Source of the DNA: OFTM34 sp047639415
Lineage (GTDB): Bacteria; Planctomycetota; UBA1135; GCA-002686595
Assembly: GCA_047639415.1 (NCBI GenBank)
Contig: JBLINP010000287.1
Coordinates: forward strand, 1 to 5,929
DNA length: 5,929 nt
Direction of reading: 5' to 3'
The notes under the pieces are model-generated. The model was not told the origin of the DNA. It did no database searches and saw nothing but the letters and a program-made list of their open reading frames with translations. This document shows, in pieces, positions 1-5,929 of the stretch; the stretch's first letter is position 1, and every line of letters begins with the position of its first letter. Made by a program: the position numbers and the translations under genes.

Positions 1-2
1 GT

Positions 3-98
3 CCTCGACGACCTTACAAGGTCGTCTGCGGGGGCAAGTATCTGCAAAGTGCCAGCAGGAACCAATTCGAGGCGTTTTGCCTCGCGGTTCATGAATAA
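3..98 (+). CDS. Possible C-terminal end of a plus-strand gene entering from the left edge
   Basis: A reading frame is open from the left edge and ends at a TAA at 96-98, giving about 31 residues ending in FCLAVHE. Its amino-acid mix (Tyr, Val, Cys, Phe, Leu, Gln) and mostly G/C third positions look protein-like. If real, it would converge on the DUF72 gene, whose stop lies 21 bases further on. The other two plus-strand frames are also open for 30 residues or more at this edge, so openness alone proves little. No family can be recognised from so short a tail. This is a tentative call. Confidence 0.22.
   Translation, partial: PRRPYKVVCGGKYLQSASRNQFEAFCLAVHE
7..26. repeat. Perfect 9-bp inverted repeat / hairpin
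   Basis: GACGACCTT and AAGGTCGTC are exact reverse complements separated by only 2 bases. As RNA this could fold into an 8-bp stem with a TACA loop. No T-run follows on either strand, so it is not a canonical intrinsic terminator. It could be a protein-binding dyad, a terminator-like or stabilising hairpin at the end of a gene, or chance codon structure if the partial frame over it is real. Confidence 0.5.
68..84. terminator. Weak hairpin downstream of the DUF72 gene
   Basis: CGAGGC and GCCTCG form a 6-bp stem around a 5-base GTTTT loop, about 36 bases past the DUF72 stop codon. On the minus strand it is followed only by an AT-mixed stretch (AATTGGTT) and not by a clear T-tract. It is at best a weak terminator for the minus-strand transcript. 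It could equally be chance or belong to a plus-strand gene ending nearby. Confidence 0.25.
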
Positions 99-119
99 TC
101 CGGGCTAGTTCGGCATCAA

Positions 120-962
120 TTATTCGCCGACGAGTTCGGCAAGTTCGCGGGTTGTTGCGGGCCCATGTCCAGCGTAGTGATTATTCGAGTAAACGTAGGT
201 TTCTGGGACGCGCTGCCGAAGGTCGTTTAAAAGTGCTGCCCAGCGTTTCAAGCGTGCCGATTGATCGAGCACAATTTTGTCAAAGATCTTGGTCTTGGCA
301 TCGACGGCCTTGCGGTCGCCGATGAGGCGACAGTAAGTGAAATCCGTCGTGACCAAATCGAATTGCTTCGCGAGATCGGCGGGGTGCGGCATGTAGAGCA
401 AGTCGACGAGCACCAGTGCCATGCGCCGGTCTTTTAAGAAATCGAGCAAGGTCTGATCGATCCAGTTCTTGTTGCGAATTTCGACGCCATAGCGGAAGTT
501 GTCGGGCAAGCCTTGCGCGTATCTGTCGAGTCGTTCAAGGAACAGGTCGCGATGAGCAAAGGCTTCGCGATTGAGGTAAGGGAATTGCAGCACGAGCGGG
601 CCGCATTTCGGGCCTAGCGCGGACATGGAGCCGAGGAATTGCTTAGTCGAGGCGTCGGCAAATTCGGGCAGCAGAATTTTCGAACCGTCAGGTCGGGGAC
701 CTTGGCCTGCGTGAACGATTGCGCGGGGAAACTTCGCGCTCAGTTTGAAGCCGTCGGGAGTTTTGCGCTCCCAACCTTCAACCACATGCCGACTGGGCGG
801 GTGGTAGTAGGTGCTGTCGACTTCGACAGTGTCGAATTGCTCTGAATAGACGTTGAGGAAATCACCGGCCTTAGTGCCCTTCGGATAAAAGGGACCGAGC
901 CAGCCCTTGGAGGACCAACTCGACGTACCCAAGCGAATCGAGCCCTTTTGAGGCGTGTTCAT
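120..962 (-). CDS. DUF72 (YecE-like) family protein
   Basis: This 280-residue protein matches the DUF72/YecE family, predicted TIM-barrel-like proteins of unsettled biochemical function. The family landmarks appear in order: GTSSW at 12-16, FDTVEVDSTYY at 43-53, GPLVLQFP at 121-128, YGVEIRNKNW at 158-167, a TTDFTYCRL strand near 205-213, and the hallmark YSNNHYAGHGP at 258-268. The length is ordinary for the family and no signal peptide is present, so it is probably cytoplasmic. The ATG at 962 is chosen because homology begins right after it. The same frame stays open upstream to 1328, but that part lies inside the sulfatase-like gene and has no family character. The start overlaps the TGA of the upstream gene as ATGA, and a GGGG ribosome-binding candidate sits 8 bases before it, so translation is probably coupled. 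Family assignment is confident; the reaction is unknown. Confidence 0.93.
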   Translation of the reverse strand: MNTPQKGSIRLGTSSWSSKGWLGPFYPKGTKAGDFLNVYSEQFDTVEVDSTYYHPPSRHVVEGWERKTPDGFKLSAKFPRAIVHAGQGPRPDGSKILLPEFADASTKQFLGSMSALGPKCGPLVLQFPYLNREAFAHRDLFLERLDRYAQGLPDNFRYGVEIRNKNWIDQTLLDFLKDRRMALVLVDLLYMPHPADLAKQFDLVTTDFTYCRLIGDRKAVDAKTKIFDKIVLDQSARLKRWAALLNDLRQRVPETYVYSNNHYAGHGPATTRELAELVGE

Positions 963-2326
963 TCGACGTACCCCAAGTCTTGAAGAGCTTTGAGGTTCGC
1001 GCCTGAGAGTTCTCCCTCGCCGTCCGATCGCAATCCCGTCGCCAGTCGATCGGTCAATAGTTTTGAGAGCCGCTTTACCGTCTCGATTTCGGTTGCGGCC
1101 AGATTCGTGCGCTCGTTCGGGTCTTGATTCAATGCGAAGAGCTCGGTCTCCAATCCAATTCCACGCCCCTTCTCTGTCGGTAGAATCAACTTCCAGCCGT
1201 CGTGCGATTGAATGGACTGCACCCAACGAGTGGCTGAAACAGCGAAATCGGCGGGTTGACTGCGAGAGTCTTTGAGAATGGGCAACAAGCTGGTACCGGT
1301 GATTCCGGATGGAATCGGGAGGTCGCACAACTCCAAAAGAGTGGGGAGTATGTCGACGTTTTCGACAGGCGAATCAATTTCAATACCCTCTGGAACCCCA
1401 GCGCCGAAGAGGATGATCGGCACGTGAACCAACTCTTGGTAGAGATGATTTCCATGCGTCATCTTGTGAGTGTTGAGCAGCGTCGGAGGTTCGGCTTGTG
1501 TTTCGCCGACGGGGTAATTGCGGTGTGCCCAAAGACCTTCACCATGATCGGACGCAATGACAATAACGGACCGATCGTAGAGACCGGCCTGGTCGAGCGC
1601 GCGGGTCAATATATCGAGCTTGGAATCAACGAGACGAATGTCGTCGTCGTATCCGTCCACCGCCCTTCGAATGGTCGTTCGCGACGAGTCATCGTTTTGA
1701 AGCTCATCGGTACGCGTTACGGATTGATAGTAATCGTCTAGCTCGGCGGGCAACTCTCCGCCCAGTTTGATGAAGTGCTCATACTCGGGCGCTGGGCCAT
1801 AGGGATCGTGAGGGTCAACCCAATGCACCCAGGTTAACGTTGGACGTTGAGCGGACCGTGCAATCCATTGACTGATCTCACGAAAGTCCGCGTCCGGCAC
1901 GAAATGGTCGAAGCCTCTTCGGAAACCATTCTCTTCATTGTGCAAAATCGGATTGACGACAAAGGCGCCGGTGCGATACCCGGCTTTGGAAAACAACTCC
2001 GGAAGACTTGGAAGTTCTTCCGGAATCGACAAGCGCTCTTCCAGAATGTGTCGACCGGTAAACATCGAAACCATGCTCGGTGCAGTCCACGAACTTTGGG
2101 ACGTGGCGCGCGTAAACCGTGCGCCGCGTTTCGCGAGTTGATCGATGTGAGGAGAGGTCGGACGAGCATAGCCGTAGCTAGTTAGATGGCTGGCCCGCAG
2201 CGTGTCGATTACGACCAACAACACATGCTGGGGAGGCTCGATCGGGGGGCTGCAACTCGCGTTCAGCAGGAGGAGTAGCGCGTTGATTCGGATCGCGCCG
2301 CTGGATAGGGAGACTCGCATTGGCAC
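959..2326 (-). CDS. Sulfatase-like (alkaline phosphatase superfamily) lipoprotein with Thr in the nucleophile position
   Basis: This 455-residue protein has the sulfatase fold order. VLLVVIDTLRASHLTSYGY (35-53) carries metal-ligand Asp41. Next come SWTAPSMVSMFTGRH (79-93) at the nucleophile site, HWVDPHDPYG (168-177), and IASDHGEG (257-264) with Asp260 and His261. K-x-x-HGNHLYQELVHVPIIL (288-306), ELFALNQDPNERTNLA (395-410) and a C-terminal LGYVE follow, all typical of bacterial sulfatase-like proteins. In the formylglycine motif C/S-x-P-S-R, Thr81 replaces Cys/Ser and Met85 replaces Arg. Known superfamily members with a Thr nucleophile act on phosphoesters, so a phosphodiesterase or phosphotransferase role is as likely as a sulfatase; the substrate is unknown. 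The N-terminus has two Arg, a short Leu core and Cys25 in an NASC lipobox, suggesting a lipid-anchored envelope protein. The start is GTG at 2326 with AGG 7 bases upstream; an ATG two codons later (2320) is an alternative. It is first in a pair with DUF72. Confidence 0.9.
   Translation of the reverse strand: MPMRVSLSSGAIRINALLLLLNASCSPPIEPPQHVLLVVIDTLRASHLTSYGYARPTSPHIDQLAKRGARFTRATSQSSWTAPSMVSMFTGRHILEERLSIPEELPSLPELFSKAGYRTGAFVVNPILHNEENGFRRGFDHFVPDADFREISQWIARSAQRPTLTWVHWVDPHDPYGPAPEYEHFIKLGGELPAELDDYYQSVTRTDELQNDDSSRTTIRRAVDGYDDDIRLVDSKLDILTRALDQAGLYDRSVIVIASDHGEGLWAHRNYPVGETQAEPPTLLNTHKMTHGNHLYQELVHVPIILFGAGVPEGIEIDSPVENVDILPTLLELCDLPIPSGITGTSLLPILKDSRSQPADFAVSATRWVQSIQSHDGWKLILPTEKGRGIGLETELFALNQDPNERTNLAATEIETVKRLSKLLTDRLATGLRSDGEGELSGANLKALQDLGYVE
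971..974 (-). promoter_or_regulatory. Shine-Dalgarno candidate for the DUF72 gene
   Basis: GGGG on the minus strand lies 8 bases before the ATG at 962, inside the last codons (LGYVE) of the sulfatase-like gene. With the 4-base ATGA overlap it supports start choice at 962 and translational coupling. The match to the anti-SD sequence is short. Confidence 0.4.
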
Positions 2327-2463
2327 TATTCTGCCTGCCGCAAGCCGTAATGGCGAGCAAGTTGAATGACGGAACTCCTGAAATAGAGGGGGCTTGCGAA
2401 GCTTTGACCGCGATCGGGAAGTGCCAGCAGATTCGTCCGATTGGGGTCTGCAGGCGAGATGGC

Positions 2464-2470
2464 GGGAGGG
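2464..2470 (+). promoter_or_regulatory. Shine-Dalgarno candidate GGGAGGG for an upstream GTG start
   Basis: GGGAGGG ends 11 bases before an in-frame GTG at 2482. It is the only good purine-rich ribosome-binding sequence near the start of the plus-strand lipoprotein gene. It supports an 18-residue longer product, although the spacing is a little long and the ATG at 2536 gives a more standard signal peptide. Confidence 0.35.
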
Positions 2471-2513
2471 TTACAGAGTGAGTGCTCCAGGCGTCGATAG
2501 TGGCGATAGATCG

Positions 2514-2530
2514 CTTCCCCCTTCCCCTTC
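2514..2530 (+). repeat. Pyrimidine tract with tandem CTTCCCC
   Basis: CTTCCCC is repeated twice in tandem and followed by TTC, ending 5 bases before the ATG at 2536. It occupies the place where a Shine-Dalgarno sequence would be expected. It may simply encode Phe-Pro-Leu-Pro-Leu if translation begins at 2482. Confidence 0.5.
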
Positions 2531-2535
2531 GTGCC

Positions 2536-4101
2536 ATGCGCAAATTTTTTCCAATCCTGCTCGCCCTTTCCGTTTCCTTGATCCCAGCCTGTGGAGAACC
2601 TTCAGCGGTTTCGATTCAGGCGGTCAACAATTTGATCAGTAAGCGGCCGACTGACGTAGCGCAGAAATTCATCGATGCGTTGATCTCTCGGGACAAGCCA
2701 CTTCTGATGAGTACGTTGACCGATATTGCTTACCAGCAAGTCGGGCAAACCGGTGGGTTGGCTTTCCGGATTGATCGAAACGAAATGCTGCAAGCAATCA
2801 TCGTCGACGAGTTCATCGATCACGAGAACGCATCCGTCGAGGTCGAATCTAAGCTGAATCGCGGAAGGCACGTAATGTCGATCAAAATGCGAAAGCATGA
2901 TCGCACATGGGGAGTTTACGGGGTGGCATTCGTGGAGGACCAACACGAGCGCTTGGTGAATTTCGAAGCAGGCAGCGCACAGCTTGCTGGTGCAAGAGCG
3001 ATCCGGGATTCCGGTCGGAGTCGAACAGATCAACGTTTCGGTCGTCACTCGGGAAGTCAAACTAGTCGCGTAGCTACGGAGCGCTTGGCCTATGACGCGT
3101 TGGTTGCGTTCACGCTGGATGAGCATGATGCGGCGTGGCAGTTAGAAAACCCGCCGAGTCCCGCATCGGCGCGCGAGTTGCTCCACGAAGTAGTTGGATC
3201 TTCAGGCCTTCGTTTTGAAGAGGGTCGTTATGCAAGACGACTAGGGCAAGAGCTCGTGCTTGAATTGGCTGGACTCGGAAAACTGAAAGCCATCGAAGTC
3301 ATTTGCAACGAGATCGGTTTGATTCCCGTCTACCCAGATCAGCTTGAGCACTCGAGCGATGAGCTGCCAGCTCTCCGATTTTATGAGGGGCATCGCGATT
3401 GGCCCGTGACCTTCGTGGGACCATTCATGCTCGAGATAGAGAACCTACAAATCTCCGAATCCGACGCATCCGGTGAGTTAGTTTTGGCGGTTCGAGCTTT
3501 GGGGCTTGCTCCCGCGATGCTGGCTGCTAACGAGTCCATGATTCAACTCCTTAGCCCCTTGATCGTGCAGAACGAGGATGCTCTCAACATGTTGAAGGAG
3601 CCGGGACAGGTTTACTTCACCAATCCGCAGTTGGAGGATGGGCTATTCATCGACAGAACGCGGTACGAAATCGTCGGCGTTGAAGAGGGCATGGACAGGC
3701 TCGACTCGGTCGAGGGCTCGGTGATCTTGCGTCGTCCGACGGCCGTTTATCAGGGACAGTTCCCGGATAAAGCTGCGCGGCGCGGTTTGACCCTGGAGCT
3801 TGGCCCTTGGCAGTTGGAGTGGAAGCAAAAGGGTCCGCTCAACCGGTTCGAACTACGAGGTGATGACGGTGATTATCAGCGCGTCCATGTTCGCTTCGCA
3901 CCGAGTTCGGCTCTCGGAGCTCCGCTCGAAATTCAATCACAAATGGCCTTCGCAGAGTCGGATCACCTTTGGGCGGATATGGACACGGACGAAACTCCGT
4001 CAGCACTCGCGGCCAAGGTGTACGAAGTCAAATCGGAGGAGTATCCCTTTCGTTTCGACGACGTTCTGTTTCCAGCGCAACTCGATTACTCCGAAGAGTG
4101 A
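2536..4101 (+). CDS. Lipoprotein of unknown family with an NTF2-like-looking N-terminal part
   Basis: I do not recognise this 521-residue protein. MRKFFPILLALSVSLIPAC is a compact type II signal peptide with Cys19 as the probable lipidation site, placing it in the envelope. Residues 38-145 (RPTDVAQKFIDAL, then alternating strands ending in TWGVYGVAFVED) resemble an NTF2/DUF4878-like domain; this is a pattern judgement. Residues about 150-182 are an Arg/Ser-rich, low-complexity linker. The rest is rich in predicted beta strands, with two similar blocks: GPFMLEIENL (295-304) before ELVLAVRA, and GPWQLEWKQK (423-432) before RVHVRFA, possibly a duplicated beta module. The C-terminus is acidic. 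No catalytic motif is visible, so it may be structural or binding. The ATG at 2536 is chosen for the signal peptide, but it has no Shine-Dalgarno sequence; GTG at 2482, preceded by GGGAGGG, would add 18 residues. It is transcribed alone, divergent from the sulfatase-like gene and convergent with GH20. Confidence 0.85.
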   Translation: MRKFFPILLALSVSLIPACGEPSAVSIQAVNNLISKRPTDVAQKFIDALISRDKPLLMSTLTDIAYQQVGQTGGLAFRIDRNEMLQAIIVDEFIDHENASVEVESKLNRGRHVMSIKMRKHDRTWGVYGVAFVEDQHERLVNFEAGSAQLAGARAIRDSGRSRTDQRFGRHSGSQTSRVATERLAYDALVAFTLDEHDAAWQLENPPSPASARELLHEVVGSSGLRFEEGRYARRLGQELVLELAGLGKLKAIEVICNEIGLIPVYPDQLEHSSDELPALRFYEGHRDWPVTFVGPFMLEIENLQISESDASGELVLAVRALGLAPAMLAANESMIQLLSPLIVQNEDALNMLKEPGQVYFTNPQLEDGLFIDRTRYEIVGVEEGMDRLDSVEGSVILRRPTAVYQGQFPDKAARRGLTLELGPWQLEWKQKGPLNRFELRGDDGDYQRVHVRFAPSSALGAPLEIQSQMAFAESDHLWADMDTDETPSALAAKVYEVKSEEYPFRFDDVLFPAQLDYSEE

Positions 4102-4125
4102 GCTCCTCGTCTGGGGTTTGACTGC

Positions 4126-5929
4126 TTAAGCGCGCAGAAGCCTCGACAATCGTTCGAGTCGCCCAACCGAGTCTTTGAGCCCGCCGAGGCGATTGCGCTG
4201 GACCCATAGTTCGCGATGGACTGCGCAAAGTTTGTCCAACGCCCGACTCAGTTCGTTTCGCTCTTCGACGACGATGTCTTCAAGTCGGCCTGTAGATGTA
4301 CTCAAGCGAGCGAGTCCGAGCTTGCATCCTAGCCGCATGAGATTTGCCGACCACATGAACTCATCCCGCTCGAGCGAGCGAGGACAGTCGACAGCCGCGA
4401 GCGAATCCGTCGCTGCATCGATCGCAAGCAGACAGGCTTCGATGCCGGCTTTGGTCAAACCGGGTAAGCGTTCGTGAGGCAGGGGCTCTTCGGCAAAATG
4501 AATTAAGAAGAACGGAACGCTGCCGTTGACCGAGTCCACTTCGGCTGCGAGGTGAGCGTCGCCCAAATCGAGAGCGATGCGTCCAAGTCGACCTGCGCGA
4601 TCTTTAAAAATGGTGCGGTCTAAATGCGTCGCGAGTTCGTCGGATGTGGGGGTGTTCGCTGAATTCCATGCAACGGAAGCGCCAAGGATGAAGCCCGCGT
4701 AACTGACGGATAACGGCTGCCAATGACCATTATCCCCCCAATCGGTGATCATGTAGCCCTCTGCACCCTCTGCAAATCCCGCGCAGCCCGCCCTTTTGAG
4801 GTTTCCAAACGCGTTGCTGGTGCGACCGGCAATGCTATTCCAGCTGCTGGTGCCCGGACATACGTAGTAACGCGATACCGCAGAGGCGAGCAGTTTTAAT
4901 TCCGCTTCAAAGGGGTGGTCGGCTTCGTAACCCCACGCCATCGCAATCACATCGTCCGGCAACTCCGCGACATGTTCCGGATAGCTCAATATCCACTCCG
5001 CCCAGAACTGCATTTCCCGTCCGTGCTTGTGAGCAAGCAATTGAACGGCCTTAAGATAGTTCAGGAAAACGCGCGGCTTGCCCAATTGGTCGCATTCGCT
5101 TTTGGATCGCCCCCAACCGAGATCCATGGGTTCGTCCAAGCCAACGTGAACGAGCTTGCTCGAAAAATTGGGAAGCAATTGATCGTAGAGTTCCTCGATC
5201 AGTTCGAGGCTGCGCGGATCGGTCGGGCACAAACTGAAAGGTTCGGGATCAGGGCAGAAGGGATGAATTATTCCTTCGGGAACTTCAGAGAGCGGGCGAT
5301 AGCGGTCAAGCTTTAGCCATCGATGAAAGTGTGCCAAACTGTTTTGATTGGGCACCAATTCGATAAAGCGCTCGCGGCAATATCGATCGAGAGTCCGAAT
5401 TTCAGGCGGAGTGAATGCGCTCGCCTCGCCCCAAACTTCTTCGTGGCCTTCGTATGCGAAGACGTGCTCCATGTAGAGTTGCAGTTGATTGAGCTTCCAA
5501 CTCGCCATGTAATCGACCAACTCGAACAAGGTCTGCATGAGCGGAACTTTGTCGCGACTTACGTCCAACGAAATCGCTCGATGCGAAAAGTCGGGCCAAT
5601 CTTCGATGGATATCTCGGGTAGCTCGATGACACCGTTTTCTAGCCGGCCTGCGAGGGCGGCGAGGCTTTGCAGCCCGTAGAAAATGCCCGCCTCATCAGT
5701 ACCGGAGAGTCGAACGCCTGACTCCCGAATTTCCAGGCGGTAGCCCTCGGTTCTTTGCGAGCCGCAGAGGGTGAGTTCGGGACGAAGCTCGACGACTAGG
5801 GCTTTGGCGGTGCGAGCCTCGTCCGGGCCTCTCAGAATGGGGCAGGCCCGAATCGCGCGAACCAACGCTTTCGACAATCCTGCAGTCCCGGCCTTTATAC
5901 CTGACGGGAATTGAAGCCAAGCGCCGGTG
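4126..5929 (-). CDS. Family 20 glycoside hydrolase (beta-N-acetylhexosaminidase-like), N-terminus beyond the window
   Basis: This enzyme should remove terminal beta-linked GlcNAc or GalNAc from glycans by the substrate-assisted GH20 mechanism. The frame is open to the right edge. A TTG at 5877 is not a credible start, because the 17 codons before it (GAWLQFPSGI and onward) continue the N-terminal GH20b domain; about 600 residues are visible. Counting from the edge, the GH20b domain runs to about 108 (GYRLEI, GIFYGLQSL). The barrel starts near ISLDVSRDKVP (119-129), then LYMEHVFAY (151-159) and LVPNQNSLAHFHRWL (191-205). HVGLDEP (261-267) holds the catalytic Asp265-Glu266 pair. FWAEW (308-312), SSWNSIAG (361-368) and TDWGDNGHWQPL (395-406) probably line the sugar pocket. 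From about 420 to the end it is a mostly helical, Arg/Leu-rich C-terminal region. Any signal peptide is out of view, so its location is unknown. It converges on the lipoprotein gene with a 24-bp gap and no visible terminator. Family call is strong; exact substrate is not determined. Confidence 0.92.
   Translation of the reverse strand, partial: TGAWLQFPSGIKAGTAGLSKALVRAIRACPILRGPDEARTAKALVVELRPELTLCGSQRTEGYRLEIRESGVRLSGTDEAGIFYGLQSLAALAGRLENGVIELPEISIEDWPDFSHRAISLDVSRDKVPLMQTLFELVDYMASWKLNQLQLYMEHVFAYEGHEEVWGEASAFTPPEIRTLDRYCRERFIELVPNQNSLAHFHRWLKLDRYRPLSEVPEGIIHPFCPDPEPFSLCPTDPRSLELIEELYDQLLPNFSSKLVHVGLDEPMDLGWGRSKSECDQLGKPRVFLNYLKAVQLLAHKHGREMQFWAEWILSYPEHVAELPDDVIAMAWGYEADHPFEAELKLLASAVSRYYVCPGTSSWNSIAGRTSNAFGNLKRAGCAGFAEGAEGYMITDWGDNGHWQPLSVSYAGFILGASVAWNSANTPTSDELATHLDRTIFKDRAGRLGRIALDLGDAHLAAEVDSVNGSVPFFLIHFAEEPLPHERLPGLTKAGIEACLLAIDAATDSLAAVDCPRSLERDEFMWSANLMRLGCKLGLARLSTSTGRLEDIVVEERNELSRALDKLCAVHRELWVQRNRLGGLKDSVGRLERLSRLLRA

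Larger units (their letters stand above)
2327..2535. promoter_or_regulatory. Divergent intergenic region with starts in both directions
   Basis: This stretch separates the minus-strand sulfatase-like gene from the plus-strand lipoprotein gene, so promoters for both should lie here. A plus-strand TTGACC at 2404-2409 resembles a -35 box, but no good -10 box follows at 17-18 bases. I found no convincing minus-strand promoter. Near the right end CGATAG occurs twice (2495-2500 and 2504-2509), the second inside a GCGAT-AG-ATCGC dyad (2503-2514), which could be an operator. If the plus-strand gene starts at the GTG at 2482, the last 54 bases are coding. Confidence 0.35.

Noticed and set aside
963..1328. 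Upstream in-frame extension of the DUF72 frame (about 120 more residues)
   Set aside because: It lies entirely inside the sulfatase-like gene, is Arg/Ser-rich without family similarity, and homology begins exactly at the ATG at 962.
1256..1741. 161-residue plus-strand frame opposite the sulfatase-like gene
   Set aside because: It is antisense to a well-supported coding region with conserved motifs and shows no domain of its own.
2404..2433. Sigma-70 promoter with TTGACC as the -35 box
   Set aside because: The hexamers 17-18 bases downstream (GCAGAT or CAGATT) match a -10 box poorly, so it is only noted within the intergenic entry.
2178..2543. 121-residue minus-strand frame across the divergent intergenic region
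   Set aside because: It overlaps the start of the sulfatase-like gene in another frame and is Arg/Pro/Ser-rich with no family features; it is probably chance.
2602..3126. 174-residue minus-strand frame inside the plus-strand lipoprotein gene
   Set aside because: It is an antisense shadow, with no recognisable motif and no credible ribosome-binding context.
4102..4125. Terminator between the convergent lipoprotein and GH20 genes
   Set aside because: The gap is only 24 bases and contains no inverted repeat or T-run that I can see.
4915..5316. 133-residue plus-strand frame opposite the GH20 gene
   Set aside because: It covers the GH20 catalytic motif on the other strand, so its openness reflects codon usage of the real gene.

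Overview
This 5.9 kb window holds four substantial protein genes in a compact layout. Two lie on the minus strand at the left: a sulfatase-like lipoprotein followed by a DUF72 (YecE-like) protein, joined by a 4-base ATGA stop/start overlap. A lipoprotein of unknown family lies on the plus strand in the middle. A family-20 glycoside hydrolase (GH20) lies on the minus strand at the right, and its N-terminus runs off the window edge. No rRNA, tRNA, CRISPR array, insertion sequence or integrase was seen.

The host looks like a Gram-negative bacterium of moderate GC. Two proteins start with lipoprotein-type signal peptides. Surface hydrolases of the sulfatase/GH20 type are common in Planctomycetota, Myxococcota and related glycan-degrading lineages. 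I cannot place it more precisely from sequence alone.

Layout from left to right. Bases 1-119 hold a perfect inverted repeat (7-26), a second small hairpin (68-84) and possibly the last codons of a plus-strand gene ending at 98. DUF72 occupies 120-962 (minus) and the sulfatase-like gene 959-2326 (minus). A divergent intergenic region of about 155-210 bp follows, which must carry the starts for both directions. The unknown lipoprotein covers 2536-4101 (plus), with a possible upstream GTG start at 2482. A 24-bp convergent gap separates it from the GH20 gene, 4126 to beyond 5929 (minus).

How the genes work together is mostly inference. The sulfatase-like and DUF72 genes are almost certainly one transcript with coupled translation. 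The GH20 enzyme would release terminal N-acetylhexosamine. The sulfatase-like enzyme sits in the same superfamily as glycan sulfatases, but it has Thr where the formylglycine Cys/Ser should be and Met where the motif Arg should be, so it is unlikely to be a classical sulfatase. The plus-strand lipoprotein has an NTF2-like-looking N-terminal part and a beta-rich remainder, with no function I can name. The most interesting points are the altered active site next to DUF72 and the unassigned lipoprotein. I do not see strong evidence for a wholly new multi-gene system.
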